DNA of 57,421 bases from Candidatus Barnesiella excrementavium. GTDB lineage: Bacteria; Bacteroidota; Bacteroidia; Bacteroidales; Barnesiellaceae. The translations under genes were made by a program, and so were the position numbers. Below the pieces are notes generated by a model, which was given only the letters and a program-made list of their open reading frames with translations, ran no database searches and had not been told where the DNA came from. Location: the NCBI GenBank assembly GCA_019115485.1, contig DXDM01000042.1, positions 1 to 57,421 of the forward strand, given 5' to 3'. This document shows, piece after piece, positions 1 through 8,971 of this stretch (position 1 is the first letter of the stretch; each line of letters starts with the position of its first letter).

Positions 1-1108
1 ATGGGTTGTATTGCTGGCTGCCTGCACTTCGAAATCGGACACGGAAGGGGTGACGAAATCGGGCCTGGACCGCTCGAAGTTCGAGACTACCGTCGACGGG
101 AAACCGGTGAAACTCTATGTACTGGAAAACCAGTCGGGCATGGAGGTGTGTGTGACCAATTACGGCGGGCGTATCGTGTCGGTCATGGTTCCCGACCGCG
201 ACAACCAGTATCGCGACGTGGTGCTGGGACATGACTCCATTGCCGACTATATCCATATCGACGGGAATTTCGGCGCTCTGATCGGCCGCTATGGCAACCG
301 CATCGCTCAGGGTCGTTTCACCCTCGACGGGGTGGAGTATCAACTGCCGCAAAACAACTACGGACATTGTCTGCACGGGGGGCCCAAGGGATTTCACCAC
401 AGTGTGTGGAATGCCGTGCAACCTAACGACACCACGCTTGAACTGACCTTGCAAAGTCCCGACGGCGAGGCCGGCTTCCCCGGCAACCTCGATGTGAAGG
501 TGGTTTATACGTTGACTTCGGACAATGCACTGCGGCTGCAATATACGGCCACGACCGACAAGCCTACCATCGTGAACCTGACCAACCACTCCTATTTCAA
601 CCTGAGCGGCAACCCGGCCCACGATATTCTGGACGAGACGGTGCAGTTCTGTGCCGACGGCTTTACGCCCATCGACAGCACCTTCATGACATGGGGCGAG
701 ATTCGTCCGGTCGAGGGGACGCCGTTTGATTTCCGGGCCGGCAAGACGGTGGGGCGCGATATTGATGCCGATGACGAACAGTTGAAGAACGGAATGGGGT
801 ATGACCACAACATGGTTCTGTCGACCGGTGGCGATTTGTCGAAAGTGGCCTGTCGCATCAGCGACCCCACGACCGGCATCGTACTCGAAGTCTATACGAC
901 CGAGCCGGGTATCCAGTTCTATACGGGTAATTTCCTCGACGGCAAGGTGAAGGGAAAGCGGGGTATCGCCTATCCTCGGCGGGCTGCCATCTGTGTAGAG
1001 ACACAGCACTACCCCGATTCGCCTAACCAACCCAACTACCCCTCGGTAGTGCTTCGTCCGGGCGAGACCTATTCGAGCACCTGTATCTACAAGTTTGGGG
1101 TTGAATAA
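1..1108 (+). CDS. galM: Lipoprotein aldose 1-epimerase (mutarotase), 5' end cut by window
   Basis: Interconverts alpha and beta anomers of aldoses such as galactose or glucose. The reading frame is open to the left edge, and its first residues run WVVLLAAC, the end of a type II signal peptide with lipobox LAAC, so the true start lies just before the window. Family motifs in order are GNRIAQG, a His-rich NYGHCLHGG segment (substrate-binding His), TNHSYFNL (second His), GYDHN, and AICVETQHYPDSPN with the probable catalytic Glu. About 360 residues of the mature enzyme are present, which is full family length. A lipid-anchored mutarotase would act in the periplasm or at the outer membrane instead of the cytosol. 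This is common in Bacteroidales beside glycan-degradation genes, but the upstream neighbour is not visible. It converges on metY, with a strong hairpin between them. Function sure; location inferred from the lipobox. Confidence 0.9.
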   Translation, partial: WVVLLAACTSKSDTEGVTKSGLDRSKFETTVDGKPVKLYVLENQSGMEVCVTNYGGRIVSVMVPDRDNQYRDVVLGHDSIADYIHIDGNFGALIGRYGNRIAQGRFTLDGVEYQLPQNNYGHCLHGGPKGFHHSVWNAVQPNDTTLELTLQSPDGEAGFPGNLDVKVVYTLTSDNALRLQYTATTDKPTIVNLTNHSYFNLSGNPAHDILDETVQFCADGFTPIDSTFMTWGEIRPVEGTPFDFRAGKTVGRDIDADDEQLKNGMGYDHNMVLSTGGDLSKVACRISDPTTGIVLEVYTTEPGIQFYTGNFLDGKVKGKRGIAYPRRAAICVETQHYPDSPNQPNYPSVVLRPGETYSSTCIYKFGVE

Positions 1109-1209
1109 GACCCTGTTGTGGAGCCTCTTGTGCGTATGATTTCGCGCGCATCTGACATTTCTCTGAGTAGAAGGAAACAATCGGGCAGGCGATGATGTTA
1201 TTTGGCAAG

Positions 1210-1245
1210 AAGCCCCCAATCGGGACAAGTCTCGGTTGGGGGCTT
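1210..1245. terminator. Bidirectional hairpin terminator between galM and metY
   Basis: A 15-bp stem (1210-1224 with 1231-1245, two G-T pairs) encloses a 6-nt loop in the gap between two convergent genes. There is no long T tract, so efficiency is uncertain. Confidence 0.7.
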
Positions 1246-1267
1246 CGCTTGTATGATTAAGAGTGTG

Positions 1268-2554
1268 TTATACTTTTTCCAGGGCTTGCGACAGGTCGGC
1301 GATGAGGTCGTCGATATGTTCGGTGCCGATGGAGAGGCGTATGGTGCCGGGGTAGATGGCCTGCTCGGCCTTCTCGCGGTCGGTCAGTTGAGCGTGGGTG
1401 GTCGATGCAGGGTGAATGACCAGCGATTTCACATCGGCCACGTTGGCCAGCAGCGAGAAGATTTCGAGGCTGTCGATGAACCGGTGAGCTTCGGCCTCGC
1501 CGCCCTTGATTTCGAAGGTGAATATCGAGCCGGCCCCGTGGGGGAAGTAACGCTCGTAGAGGGCGTGGTCGGGGTGGTCGGGCAGAGCCGGGTGGTTGAC
1601 CTTTTTTACCTTGGGGTGACGGGCCAGGAAATCGACTACCCGCAGGGCGTTCTCGACATGACGCTCAACCCGCAGCGAGAGGGTTTCGAGTCCCTGCAAC
1701 AGCAGGAAGGCATTGAAGGGGCTGATGGCGGCACCGGTGTCGCGCAGAATGACGGCCCGTATGCGGGTGACGAAGGCGGCCGGGCCGGCCACGTCGGTGA
1801 AACGGGCTCCGTGGTAGCTGGGGTCGGGCTCGCTCAGTTGGGGAAACTTGCCGGAGGCGGCCCAGTCGAAGCGGCCCGAGTCGACGATGATGCCGCCCAG
1901 CGAGGTGCCGTGACCGCCGATGAACTTGGTGGCCGAGTGGACTACGATGTCGGCACCATGTTCGATGGGGCGTATGAGGTAGGGGGTGCCGAAGGTATTG
2001 TCGATGACGAGTGGAATGTGGTGGCGGTGTGCTATCCCGGCTACGGCGTCGATGTCGATGATACCCGAGTTGGGGTTGCCCAGTGTCTCGATGAAGATGG
2101 CTTTGGTGTTGGGCTGTATGGCCTGCTCGAAATTGGCGAGGTCGGCCGGGTCGACAAAGGTGGTAGTGACCCCGTAGGCGGGCAGCGTGTGGTCGAGCAG
2201 GTTGTAGGTGCCGCCGTAGATGGTGTTGGCCGCGACGATGTGGTCGCCGGCAACAGCGAGGTTCTGGAAAGTGTAGGTCACGGCGGCGGCTCCCGAGGCG
2301 ACAGCCAGGGCGGCTACACCCCCTTCGAGGGCGGCGATGCGTCGTTCGAGAACCTCTTGCGTGGGGTTGCCCAGCCGGCCGTAGATGTTGCCCGGCTCTT
2401 TCAGGTCGAATCGGGCGGCGGCGTGAGCCGAGTCGCTGAACACGTAGGAGGTTGTCTGATAGATGGGTACGGCCCGGGCGTCGGTGGCGGGGTCGGGTTG
2501 CTCTTGTCCCACATGGAGTTGTAAAGTCTCGAAGTGCAATTTTTTCGGGTCCAT
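1268..2554 (-). CDS. metY: O-acetylhomoserine sulfhydrylase (PLP-dependent, Cys/Met metabolism family)
   Basis: Makes homocysteine from O-acetylhomoserine and sulfide, the direct-sulfhydrylation step of methionine synthesis, in the cytosol. At 428 residues it has the length of MetY and is longer than MetB/MetC (about 390), which separates it from cystathionine enzymes. The fold-type I signature is HSATKFIGGHG with the PLP lysine at K210, preceded by VIDNTFGTPY (PLP-binding Asp185). The N-terminus HFETLQLHVGQ is the usual MetY start. The ATG at 2554 lies about 40 bp after a good promoter (-7 at 2599-2606, -33 at 2627-2629). It is transcribed away from an Lrp-family regulator whose start is 177 bp away, so that regulator may control it; this is inference from position. 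Methionine gamma-lyase is a less likely alternative. Confidence 0.92.
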   Translation of the reverse strand: MDPKKLHFETLQLHVGQEQPDPATDARAVPIYQTTSYVFSDSAHAAARFDLKEPGNIYGRLGNPTQEVLERRIAALEGGVAALAVASGAAAVTYTFQNLAVAGDHIVAANTIYGGTYNLLDHTLPAYGVTTTFVDPADLANFEQAIQPNTKAIFIETLGNPNSGIIDIDAVAGIAHRHHIPLVIDNTFGTPYLIRPIEHGADIVVHSATKFIGGHGTSLGGIIVDSGRFDWAASGKFPQLSEPDPSYHGARFTDVAGPAAFVTRIRAVILRDTGAAISPFNAFLLLQGLETLSLRVERHVENALRVVDFLARHPKVKKVNHPALPDHPDHALYERYFPHGAGSIFTFEIKGGEAEAHRFIDSLEIFSLLANVADVKSLVIHPASTTHAQLTDREKAEQAIYPGTIRLSIGTEHIDDLIADLSQALEKV

Positions 2555-2598
2555 ATTCTGTTTGGGTTTTATCGGGTAAATAGAATAAATTTACTGTA

Positions 2599-2629
2599 CA
2601 AAACTATTTATTTGAAAAATATTATACAA
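2599..2629 (-). promoter_or_regulatory. Promoter of metY
   Basis: On the minus strand TTG (2627-2629), 20 bp, then TAGTTTTG (2599-2606), an exact match to the Bacteroidetes TTG/TAnnTTTG promoter. Predicted start of transcription is near 2592. Confidence 0.7.
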
Positions 2630-2657
2630 GAAAATCGAATAATAAGGAGAATATATC

Positions 2658-2665
2658 TATATTTG
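2658..2665 (+). promoter_or_regulatory. -7 element for the Lrp-family regulator
   Basis: TATATTTG matches TAnnTTTG 66 bp before the start codon. I see no TTG at the right distance upstream, so the assignment is moderate. Confidence 0.45.
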
Positions 2666-2731
2666 AGCGATTATCAAGAATAAATTGTTTGTTTTATAGT
2701 CCGGGAGTCATAACCCGGAGAATGGTGTTCT

Positions 2732-3193
2732 ATGGAAGTATTGGACAAAACCGACTTGCAGATTCTGCGTGTGTTGCAAATGAACTCACGCCTCACTACC
2801 AAGGAGCTGGCGGCACGGGTCAACCTGTCGCCTACGCCGGTGTTCGAGCGGGTGAAACGGCTCGAAGCCAACGGCTATATCAAGAAGTATGTGGCTGTGC
2901 TCGACCCGGCCAAACTGAACCGCGGCTTCGTGGTCTTTTGCAGTGTGAAGCTGAGCCGGCTCAACCGCGATATTGCTACCGAGTTTACCCGCATCGTGCG
3001 CGAGATACCCGAGGTGACCGAGTGTTACAACATCTCGGGCGATTATGATTATCTGCTTAAAATCCACGCCCCCGATATGAAATATTATCAGGAGTTTATC
3101 CTCAATGTGCTGGGAACCATTGAGAGCATGGGGTCGCTCATGAGTACCTTTGTGATGGACGAGGTGAAACACGAGTACGGTATCCCGCTGTAA
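2732..3193 (+). CDS. Lrp/AsnC family transcriptional regulator
   Basis: A 153-residue regulator of the feast/famine family. Residues 5-50 form the winged helix-turn-helix (LDKTDLQILRVLQ, then the recognition-helix region LSPTPVFERVKRLE), and residues about 70-145 form the RAM ligand-binding and oligomerization domain with the typical ECYNISGDYDYLLK stretch. Members bind amino acids, often leucine, asparagine, lysine or methionine, and act locally or globally. It starts at ATG 2732, with GGAG at 2717-2720 as a possible ribosome site, although Bacteroidota often do not use one. It is divergent from metY, so regulation of sulfur amino acid synthesis is a reasonable guess. It faces dnaX tail to tail with 24 bp between them. 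The ligand cannot be read from the sequence. Confidence 0.9.
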   Translation: MEVLDKTDLQILRVLQMNSRLTTKELAARVNLSPTPVFERVKRLEANGYIKKYVAVLDPAKLNRGFVVFCSVKLSRLNRDIATEFTRIVREIPEVTECYNISGDYDYLLKIHAPDMKYYQEFILNVLGTIESMGSLMSTFVMDEVKHEYGIPL

Positions 3194-3217
3194 CCGACGG
3201 CGGGAGAGGTGGCCGTA

Positions 3218-5035
3218 TCAGGCGATTTCGAGGTCGAAGGTGTCGTAGAGGTTTTTGATGTCGGGGTTCTTCTCGATCATCTTTTTCAGCACATCTTTGG
3301 GACTGAAAATAATCTCTTTCTCACCGGGCTGGTTGATGCGTAGCTGCATGGAGAACTGGTTGTTTTTCAATGCGTTTTGCAGGAAAGACATCAGTTCGTG
3401 AAAATGCTCGTTGATGCAGTTGACCTGAATTTGCGAATCGACCGAGACGACAAAGGTGCGGGGGTCGAGCAGTTTGGGTCGGCAGCTCTGCATGGTGTTG
3501 ACCAGCACCACCTCGGTGGGAATGGTCTGGGTGTATGCCAGCCAGGCCGCGTTGAGCGCTTCCTCGGTAAAGGGGGTGTCGAGCACCGCTTGTGCCGTGG
3601 TGGCCTGTTCGGCCGGAGCAGCCTCGGCCGGTTTCTGGTGAATGGAGATGCGCACGGGAGCCGCTTTTCTCGATTGGACGGTCGGTGCCGCAGCTGCCGG
3701 TTTGTGTGTCGGTGCCGTCGGGCGTATCGTGGCCGGGCGATAGGTCGCCTGCGGCTCGGCCGCAGCGGTTTGGGGCGCCGGTTGTGCTTGTGCCTGAGGC
3801 TGGTTTGGGGCTTGTGCTTGTGGCTGTGAAGCCGGGCGAGCCTGCGGCTGAGGTTGTGCGGCCGGTGCCGGTTGCGGCATACTGCCCGGTGTGGGCGGAT
3901 TTATCTTTTGCAGAGGCGGTTCCTGAGGGGTGGAGCCGACCGGGTGAATAATCTGGCAGATTTGTATCAGGGTCAGCTCCACCAGGAACTGCTTGTTGTT
4001 GCTGATGCGGTAGTCGAGGTCGCATCGGTTGCTCAACTCCATGGCCCGGTAGAGGAAGGCGAGCGAGCACTTTTGAGCCTGTTCGCCATAACGTTGGGCC
4101 ACCGAGGCGCTCACTTCGAGCAGCGGCAGGGTCGAAGGATCTTTGCTCACCAGCAGGTCGCGCAGGTGACGGCTCAACCCGCCAATGAAGAACTGCCCTT
4201 CGAATCCGTGGTCGCGCACCTCCTTGAAAATCAGGAGCGCTTGCGGCACATTGCCTTCCAGACAGGCGTCGACCAGCCGGAAGTAATATTCGTAGTCGAG
4301 TACGTTGAGGTTTTCGATGACGGCCTTATAGGTGATGTGTCCGCCCGTGAAGCTCACCACCTGGTCGAATATCGAGAGGGCGTCGCGCATACCCCCGTCG
4401 GCCTTTTGGGCGATGATGTCGAGCGCTTCGGGCTCGGCGGTAATACCTTCTTGTGTGGCGACATATTGCAGGTGCTCGGCAATGTCGGCCGTGGTGATAC
4501 GCTGGAAGTCATAGACCTGGCACCGCGACAGAATGGTGGGCAGAATCTTGTGCTTCTCGGTGGTGGCCAAGATGAAGATGGCGTGGTGGGGCGGCTCTTC
4601 GAGCGTCTTCAAAAAGGCGTTGAAGGCTGCGGCCGATAACATGTGCACCTCGTCGATGATGAAGACCTTGTATTGTCCCACCTGGGGTGGGATACGCACC
4701 TGGTCGATAAGGGTGCGAATATCGTCGACCGAGTTGTTCGAGGCGGCATCGAGCTCGATGATGTTGTAGGAACGCTGTTCGTTGAAGGCCCGGCACGACT
4801 CGCATTCGTTGCAGGCTTCGCCCGATTCGGTGGGGTGGAAACAGTTGATTGTCTTGGCAAAGATGCGGGCGCACGAGGTCTTGCCTACACCCCGCGGGCC
4901 GCAGAAGAGGTAGGCGTGGGCCAGCTTCTTCGAGTCGATGGCGTTTTTAAGGGTTTGGGTAAGCGCCTTTTGACCGACTACCGACCGAAAGGTCGATGGA
5001 CGGTATTTCCGTGCCGAAACAATATAGTTGTCCAT
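3218..5035 (-). CDS. dnaX: DNA polymerase III subunits gamma and tau
   Basis: Clamp-loader ATPase that opens the beta clamp and holds the replicase together. The 605 residues show the AAA+ Walker A GPRGVGKT (46-53), the zinc-binding Cys65, 75, 78 and 81, Walker B IIDEVH (126-131), sensor 1 LATTE (156-160) and the SRC motif with the arginine finger R171. A long Pro/Gln/Ala-rich linker (about 375-470) leads to a C-terminal domain that should carry the polymerase contacts. I looked for an A-rich slippery run that could yield a short gamma form as in Escherichia coli, and saw none at a comparable place. The start ATG at 5035 begins MDNYIVSARKYRP, the normal family N-terminus. A promoter at 5144-5174 leaves a leader of about 100 nt. 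Confidence 0.97.
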   Translation of the reverse strand: MDNYIVSARKYRPSTFRSVVGQKALTQTLKNAIDSKKLAHAYLFCGPRGVGKTSCARIFAKTINCFHPTESGEACNECESCRAFNEQRSYNIIELDAASNNSVDDIRTLIDQVRIPPQVGQYKVFIIDEVHMLSAAAFNAFLKTLEEPPHHAIFILATTEKHKILPTILSRCQVYDFQRITTADIAEHLQYVATQEGITAEPEALDIIAQKADGGMRDALSIFDQVVSFTGGHITYKAVIENLNVLDYEYYFRLVDACLEGNVPQALLIFKEVRDHGFEGQFFIGGLSRHLRDLLVSKDPSTLPLLEVSASVAQRYGEQAQKCSLAFLYRAMELSNRCDLDYRISNNKQFLVELTLIQICQIIHPVGSTPQEPPLQKINPPTPGSMPQPAPAAQPQPQARPASQPQAQAPNQPQAQAQPAPQTAAAEPQATYRPATIRPTAPTHKPAAAAPTVQSRKAAPVRISIHQKPAEAAPAEQATTAQAVLDTPFTEEALNAAWLAYTQTIPTEVVLVNTMQSCRPKLLDPRTFVVSVDSQIQVNCINEHFHELMSFLQNALKNNQFSMQLRINQPGEKEIIFSPKDVLKKMIEKNPDIKNLYDTFDLEIA

Positions 5036-5143
5036 ATCATGTATTCAAGTTCTGTTTTTCGCTTTCCCCCGCGGGAACGGTCGTACGGATTCGCTACTCC
5101 CGTGCAGGAGAGACGCCGTGTCGTAGCGGCGGATTCTATTCTT

Positions 5144-5174
5144 CAAAAGTACGAAAAAGTGAGAGACGGGGCAA
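5144..5174 (-). promoter_or_regulatory. Promoter of dnaX
   Basis: Minus-strand TTG (5172-5174), 20 bp, TACTTTTG (5144-5151). Exact consensus and exact spacing. Confidence 0.65.
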
Positions 5175-5247
5175 ATGAAAACCGACTTTTCTCATTGTGG
5201 TCTCGTCTCTGTCGGGTGTCGGCTCGCTTCGGTCTGGCGGGGAGTCT

Positions 5248-5730
5248 CTATTCGGGCAGGTCGCTTTTGCCGAAGCAGAGGGGCAGCAGGCTCACTATCG
5301 AGTTGACGATGTAGACCTCGTCGGTCCCGTAGAGGTAGATGCGAATGGGGTGGTGGTAGCGCTCCTCGGTTTCGAGTATCACCTGGCGGCAGGCTCCGCA
5401 GGGAGCGGTGGGGTGCTCGATGAACTTTCCCCCCGTCTGGGCGGCAATGGCCAGTGCCTCGACGGCCCGGTCGGGGTATTGCGAGTTGGCATAGAAGAGG
5501 GTGGTGCGTTCGGCGCAGATGCCCGACGGGTAGGCGGCATTCTCCTGATTGCTGCCCGATACCAGCACTCCGCCGGCCAGACGCACGGCAGCCCCTACCT
5601 GAAAACGGGAATAGGGGGCATAGGAACGGTTGGAAGCCTCTTTGGCGGCATCGACCAATTTTTTCTCTTCGTCGGTTAGCTCTTCATACGAGCAAACTAT
5701 TATCTTTGTGGTGATATTTTTGTTTTCCAT
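5248..5730 (-). CDS. cdd: Cytidine deaminase
   Basis: Hydrolytic deamination of cytidine and deoxycytidine to uridine and deoxyuridine in pyrimidine salvage. I place the start at ATG 5730, giving 160 residues; the open frame runs further upstream but only through sequence without family similarity and across the promoter. Zinc ligands are Cys72 with the proton-shuttling Glu74 in the CAERTTLF motif, and Cys111 and Cys114 in PCGACRQV. The substrate-binding region SYAPYSRFQVGAA is at 36-48. The length is a little above the tetrameric bacterial Cdd type (about 130-140) because of an N-terminal extension of about 15 residues. It is divergent from the glucosaminidase gene. Confidence 0.94.
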   Translation of the reverse strand: MENKNITTKIIVCSYEELTDEEKKLVDAAKEASNRSYAPYSRFQVGAAVRLAGGVLVSGSNQENAAYPSGICAERTTLFYANSQYPDRAVEALAIAAQTGGKFIEHPTAPCGACRQVILETEERYHHPIRIYLYGTDEVYIVNSIVSLLPLCFGKSDLPE

Positions 5731-5763
5731 AATTGGGGTTAAGCGGGTTATTACTTGCTTTGA

Positions 5764-5771
5764 CAAATATA
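5764..5771 (-). promoter_or_regulatory. -7 element for cdd
   Basis: Minus-strand TATATTTG, 33 bp before the cdd start. No TTG was found at 19-21 bp. Confidence 0.45.
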
Positions 5772-5824
5772 GAGAAATTTTTGAGAACAGGAATTTTTTA
5801 TCGTCCATTTTTAGTTTCAGATAC

Positions 5825-6727
5825 ATGATGAAGTTCAGATACCTTGTTACCCTTCTTCTCCTTATTCTTGCATGTGCTCCTCTTTCGGCCCAGCGTAAAA
5901 ACAAAGCCTATCTCGACTATATCGATCAATATAAATCGATTGCCATCAAGCACCAGAAACTGTATGGCATTCCGGCCAGCATCACGCTGGCGCAGGGATT
6001 GCTCGAATCGGGGGCCGGACGTAGCGAACTGGCCCGCAAGTCGAACAACCATTTTGGTATCAAGTGCCACAGCGACTGGAAAGGGAAGCGCGTCTATCAC
6101 GACGACGACCGCAAGGACGACTGTTTCCGCAAATACGACTCGCCCGAGGACTCTTTCGACGACCATGCCAAGTTTTTGAAACGTCCCCGCTACGCCTCGC
6201 TCTTCGAGTTGAAGGTGACCGACTACCGGGGTTGGGCCAAGGGGTTGAAGCAATGCGGCTATGCCACCGACCGCTCGTACGCCAACAAGCTGATACAGAC
6301 GATTGAACTTTATGAACTTTACCAATACGACCGCCCGAAATTCAAGCCTATCCGCGTACAGGACCTCCCGCCCGTCGTAGTGGAAAATCCGCACCCGGTG
6401 TATCGCTCGTGGGGGCTGCTTTATATCGAGGCCCGCAACGGCGACACCTTCGAGTCGATTGCGCAGGAGTTTGGCTTCTCGGCCAAGAAACTGGCCGGAT
6501 ATAACGAGGTGCCCCGCGACTATCCCTTGGAGAATGGCGACATCGTTTATCTCGAAAAGAAAAAGAAGAAGGCCGAGAAGGGGTATGACTACACGGTGGT
6601 TCGCTCGGGCGACTCGATGCACTCCATTGCCCAGCGGTATGGCATTCGCCTGAAAAATCTCTACAAGATGAACAAGCTCCCCGACGACTATATCCCCTCG
6701 GTGGGCGACCGGTTGAAACTGCGGTAG
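5825..6727 (+). CDS. Exported glucosaminidase with two LysM domains
   Basis: A 300-residue peptidoglycan hydrolase. The start MMKFRYLVTLLLLILACAPLSAQ (ATG 5825 or 5828) is a signal peptide with cleavage after SAQ. Residues about 35-165 form a FlgJ/mannosyl-glycoprotein endo-beta-N-acetylglucosaminidase domain, with the likely catalytic Glu61 in LLESGAG, the NNHFGIKC motif and a GYATDRSYANK segment. Two LysM peptidoglycan-binding repeats follow (about 205-250 and 257-300), separated by a lysine-rich linker. It should cleave bonds at N-acetylglucosamine in the cell wall during growth or separation. It is divergent from cdd and convergent with the OmpA-like gene, so it is probably transcribed alone. 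The exact bond cut is inferred from the family. Confidence 0.9.
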   Translation: MMKFRYLVTLLLLILACAPLSAQRKNKAYLDYIDQYKSIAIKHQKLYGIPASITLAQGLLESGAGRSELARKSNNHFGIKCHSDWKGKRVYHDDDRKDDCFRKYDSPEDSFDDHAKFLKRPRYASLFELKVTDYRGWAKGLKQCGYATDRSYANKLIQTIELYELYQYDRPKFKPIRVQDLPPVVVENPHPVYRSWGLLYIEARNGDTFESIAQEFGFSAKKLAGYNEVPRDYPLENGDIVYLEKKKKKAEKGYDYTVVRSGDSMHSIAQRYGIRLKNLYKMNKLPDDYIPSVGDRLKLR

Positions 6728-6789
6728 GGGCTGTTCCCTGCCGTTGTCTCACGCTTTGTGCGGGAGGGCACAGGATACGAGGTCACGGG

Positions 6790-6830
6790 ATACGACAAGG
6801 GACGCACCAACGGTGCGTCCCTTGTCGTAT
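6790..6830. terminator. Long perfect hairpin between convergent genes
   Basis: Perfect 19-bp inverted repeat (6790-6808 and 6812-6830) with a 3-nt spacer, between the glucosaminidase gene and the OmpA-family gene. It can terminate transcription from both sides. Confidence 0.75.
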
Positions 6831-6879
6831 CATCGAATGTTCCCTGGATTCCGCATCGGATACAGGCCAGCGCACCTGA

Positions 6880-8847
6880 TTAGTACAGGTTCCAGGTAAT
6901 CGACAGTACCTGAAATTCGGTACGTCGGTTTATCTGGTTGGCAATCTCCTGGTCCTCGGGAGCGAGGCTGTTGATATACTCCTCGTTGAGCACGTCGCCC
7001 TCCTTGAACTGCGGGTATTGGGTAGCCAGCTTCTTGGTGATGACCTTGGGCTGGCTTTCGCCGTAGCCTTTGGGTTGCAGGCGGCGGGGGTCGATGCCCG
7101 ACTTGATGAGGTAGTCGACCACCGACTGGGCCCGTCGGTCGGAGAGCCGCTGGTTGTACTGCTCGCTGCCCTTCATGTCGGTATGGGCTCCCAGCTCAAT
7201 CGACACGTTGGGGTTGTCGTTAAGCATCTTGACCAGCTCGTTGAGCGAGGCTTCCGACTCGGGCCGCAGCGTAGCCCGGTCGAAATCGTAGAAGATATTC
7301 TCGATGAGAATGGGTTTGCTGATGGAGGCGAGCACGAAGTTGACCCCATACTCGGCATCTTTCTCCTCGGCGTCGGAGATGAACTCCTGCTTGGAGTTGA
7401 GGTAGCCCCGGCAGGTGGCGAGCATCACGTAGTGCACGCCCCGGTCGAGCTTGAAGCGGAAGCTGCCGTCCTTGCGGGCAACCTCCTTCTGGTTCGACCC
7501 GTCATTGCCCACGATGCGGATAATGGCGTCGGGCACCGGCTCGTCGTCCTTGTCGAGCACCGTGCCGCTGATCCACACCCGTATCGAGGGAAGTTCGAAG
7601 GTATAGATGTTGTCGTAGCCCCGGCCGTCGCCCCGGTTCGACGAGAAGAAACCGGTCTCCTCTTCGCCGAAGGTGATGCCGAAATCGTCGGCCGACGAGT
7701 TGATGGGGGATTTCATGTTCTCGATTTGCCACATGCCCGAGTCGTTCATGCGGGCGCGGAAGATGTCGAGGCCGCCCATGCCGGGGTGGCCGTCGGAGGC
7801 AAAATAGAGGTCGCCGTTGCTGCGAATGTAGGGGAACATCTCGTCGCCCGGGGTGTTGATTTGTACGCCCAGATTTTCGAGAGAGCCCTCCTTGTCGGTG
7901 AGCGAGATGCGCCACAGGTCTTTCCCCCCGTATCCGCCCGGCATGTCGGAGACGAAATAGAGGTATTCGCCGTCGGGCGATACGGCCGGGTGGCCGAAGG
8001 CCGATAGGGTATCGGCCGTGATTTCATATTTTTTGGCGGCGCTCCACTGGGCACCCGTGCGGGTCGAGGTATAAATCTCGACCGAGGTGTCGGCATTGGG
8101 CTCGCGGCGGGCCTTGCTCAGGTACATGGTGGTGCCGTCGGGGCTGAAACTGATGACCCCCTCGTCGTCTTCGGTGTTGACCTCGCCCTCGACGGGTTCG
8201 GGTTTCTGCCAGGCACCCTGCTCGTCTTTCTTGGCGAAGTAGATGTCGCTGTTTTTGGTGCCGGTGATTCCGCTTTTGTTCTTGCCCAGCGCCTTTTCGG
8301 TCGATGAGGTGAAATAGATCTGGTCGTAGTCGGTGCCCAGGTACATGGGCGAGAAGTCGCTGCGACGCGAGTTGAGTATCGTGGCCTTCTTGACTACGTA
8401 GCGGGTGGGATTCTCCTTCCACTGGGTGGCGAGGTTGCAACCCCTGATGCCGTTCTTGGCCAGGGTGCTGAGGGGATTGGTTTCGAGAAAGGCCTGGTAG
8501 TTCTTGATGGCCTCCTTGTATTTGCCCTCGAACTGCTGGCTGCGGGCCAGGTAGAAGAGCACCATGCTGTCGGGGTAGTCGTATCGTATGGCATTCTGGT
8601 AGGCCGCCGCGCTGCGCGGAGCCATGTTGATGCGTCGGTAGCATTCGCCCATCTTGAAGGCAATCTCGCCCCGCAGCTTGCGCTCCTTGCGGGGGTTGGT
8701 CTTGGCGTACACTTTGCGGTAGGTCTGGGCTGCATCGTAATATTCGCCTCGGGCGTATTGCTCGTTGGCAACGCTTAGCTTTGCCCCCGAACACGACGCC
8801 AACACGCCGGCCATAGCCAATCCCCAAAATACCGTCTTTATCTTCAT
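6880..8847 (-). CDS. PorE-like lipoprotein: TPR, PD40 propeller, CRD and OmpA domains
   Basis: A 655-residue outer-membrane-associated lipoprotein. The ATG at 8847 gives MKIKTVFWGLAMAGVLASC with lipobox LASC; upstream codons add only a non-hydrophobic stretch. Domains in order: TPR-like helices (about 25-135), a PD40/WD40-like beta-propeller with repeated FSPDG-type blades (about 160-400), a carboxypeptidase-regulatory-like beta sandwich (about 420-500) and a C-terminal OmpA peptidoglycan-binding domain (about 520-655) with FYDFDRATLRP, GAHTD and LSDRRAQSV. This order is the one described for PorE of the Porphyromonas gingivalis type IX secretion system, but the same architecture occurs in Bacteroidales without proven type IX secretion. 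A role tying the outer membrane to peptidoglycan is the safe reading. Monocistronic by position. Confidence 0.85.
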   Translation of the reverse strand: MKIKTVFWGLAMAGVLASCSGAKLSVANEQYARGEYYDAAQTYRKVYAKTNPRKERKLRGEIAFKMGECYRRINMAPRSAAAYQNAIRYDYPDSMVLFYLARSQQFEGKYKEAIKNYQAFLETNPLSTLAKNGIRGCNLATQWKENPTRYVVKKATILNSRRSDFSPMYLGTDYDQIYFTSSTEKALGKNKSGITGTKNSDIYFAKKDEQGAWQKPEPVEGEVNTEDDEGVISFSPDGTTMYLSKARREPNADTSVEIYTSTRTGAQWSAAKKYEITADTLSAFGHPAVSPDGEYLYFVSDMPGGYGGKDLWRISLTDKEGSLENLGVQINTPGDEMFPYIRSNGDLYFASDGHPGMGGLDIFRARMNDSGMWQIENMKSPINSSADDFGITFGEEETGFFSSNRGDGRGYDNIYTFELPSIRVWISGTVLDKDDEPVPDAIIRIVGNDGSNQKEVARKDGSFRFKLDRGVHYVMLATCRGYLNSKQEFISDAEEKDAEYGVNFVLASISKPILIENIFYDFDRATLRPESEASLNELVKMLNDNPNVSIELGAHTDMKGSEQYNQRLSDRRAQSVVDYLIKSGIDPRRLQPKGYGESQPKVITKKLATQYPQFKEGDVLNEEYINSLAPEDQEIANQINRRTEFQVLSITWNLY

Positions 8848-8971
8848 CTCTGTCTCGTGGGACGACGACAACGGCGGCGGGTGGCATTACCCGCCTCCTC
8901 ATTCGTGCGTACCGATACTAATATAGATACGTATTTTTTGCCGTTTTATTGTGTGGCCGCCGGGGCGAATG

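Noticed and set aside
3218-5035. Programmed frameshift in dnaX
   Set aside because: No A-rich heptamer with a following stem was seen at the expected place, and the long form reads through completely.
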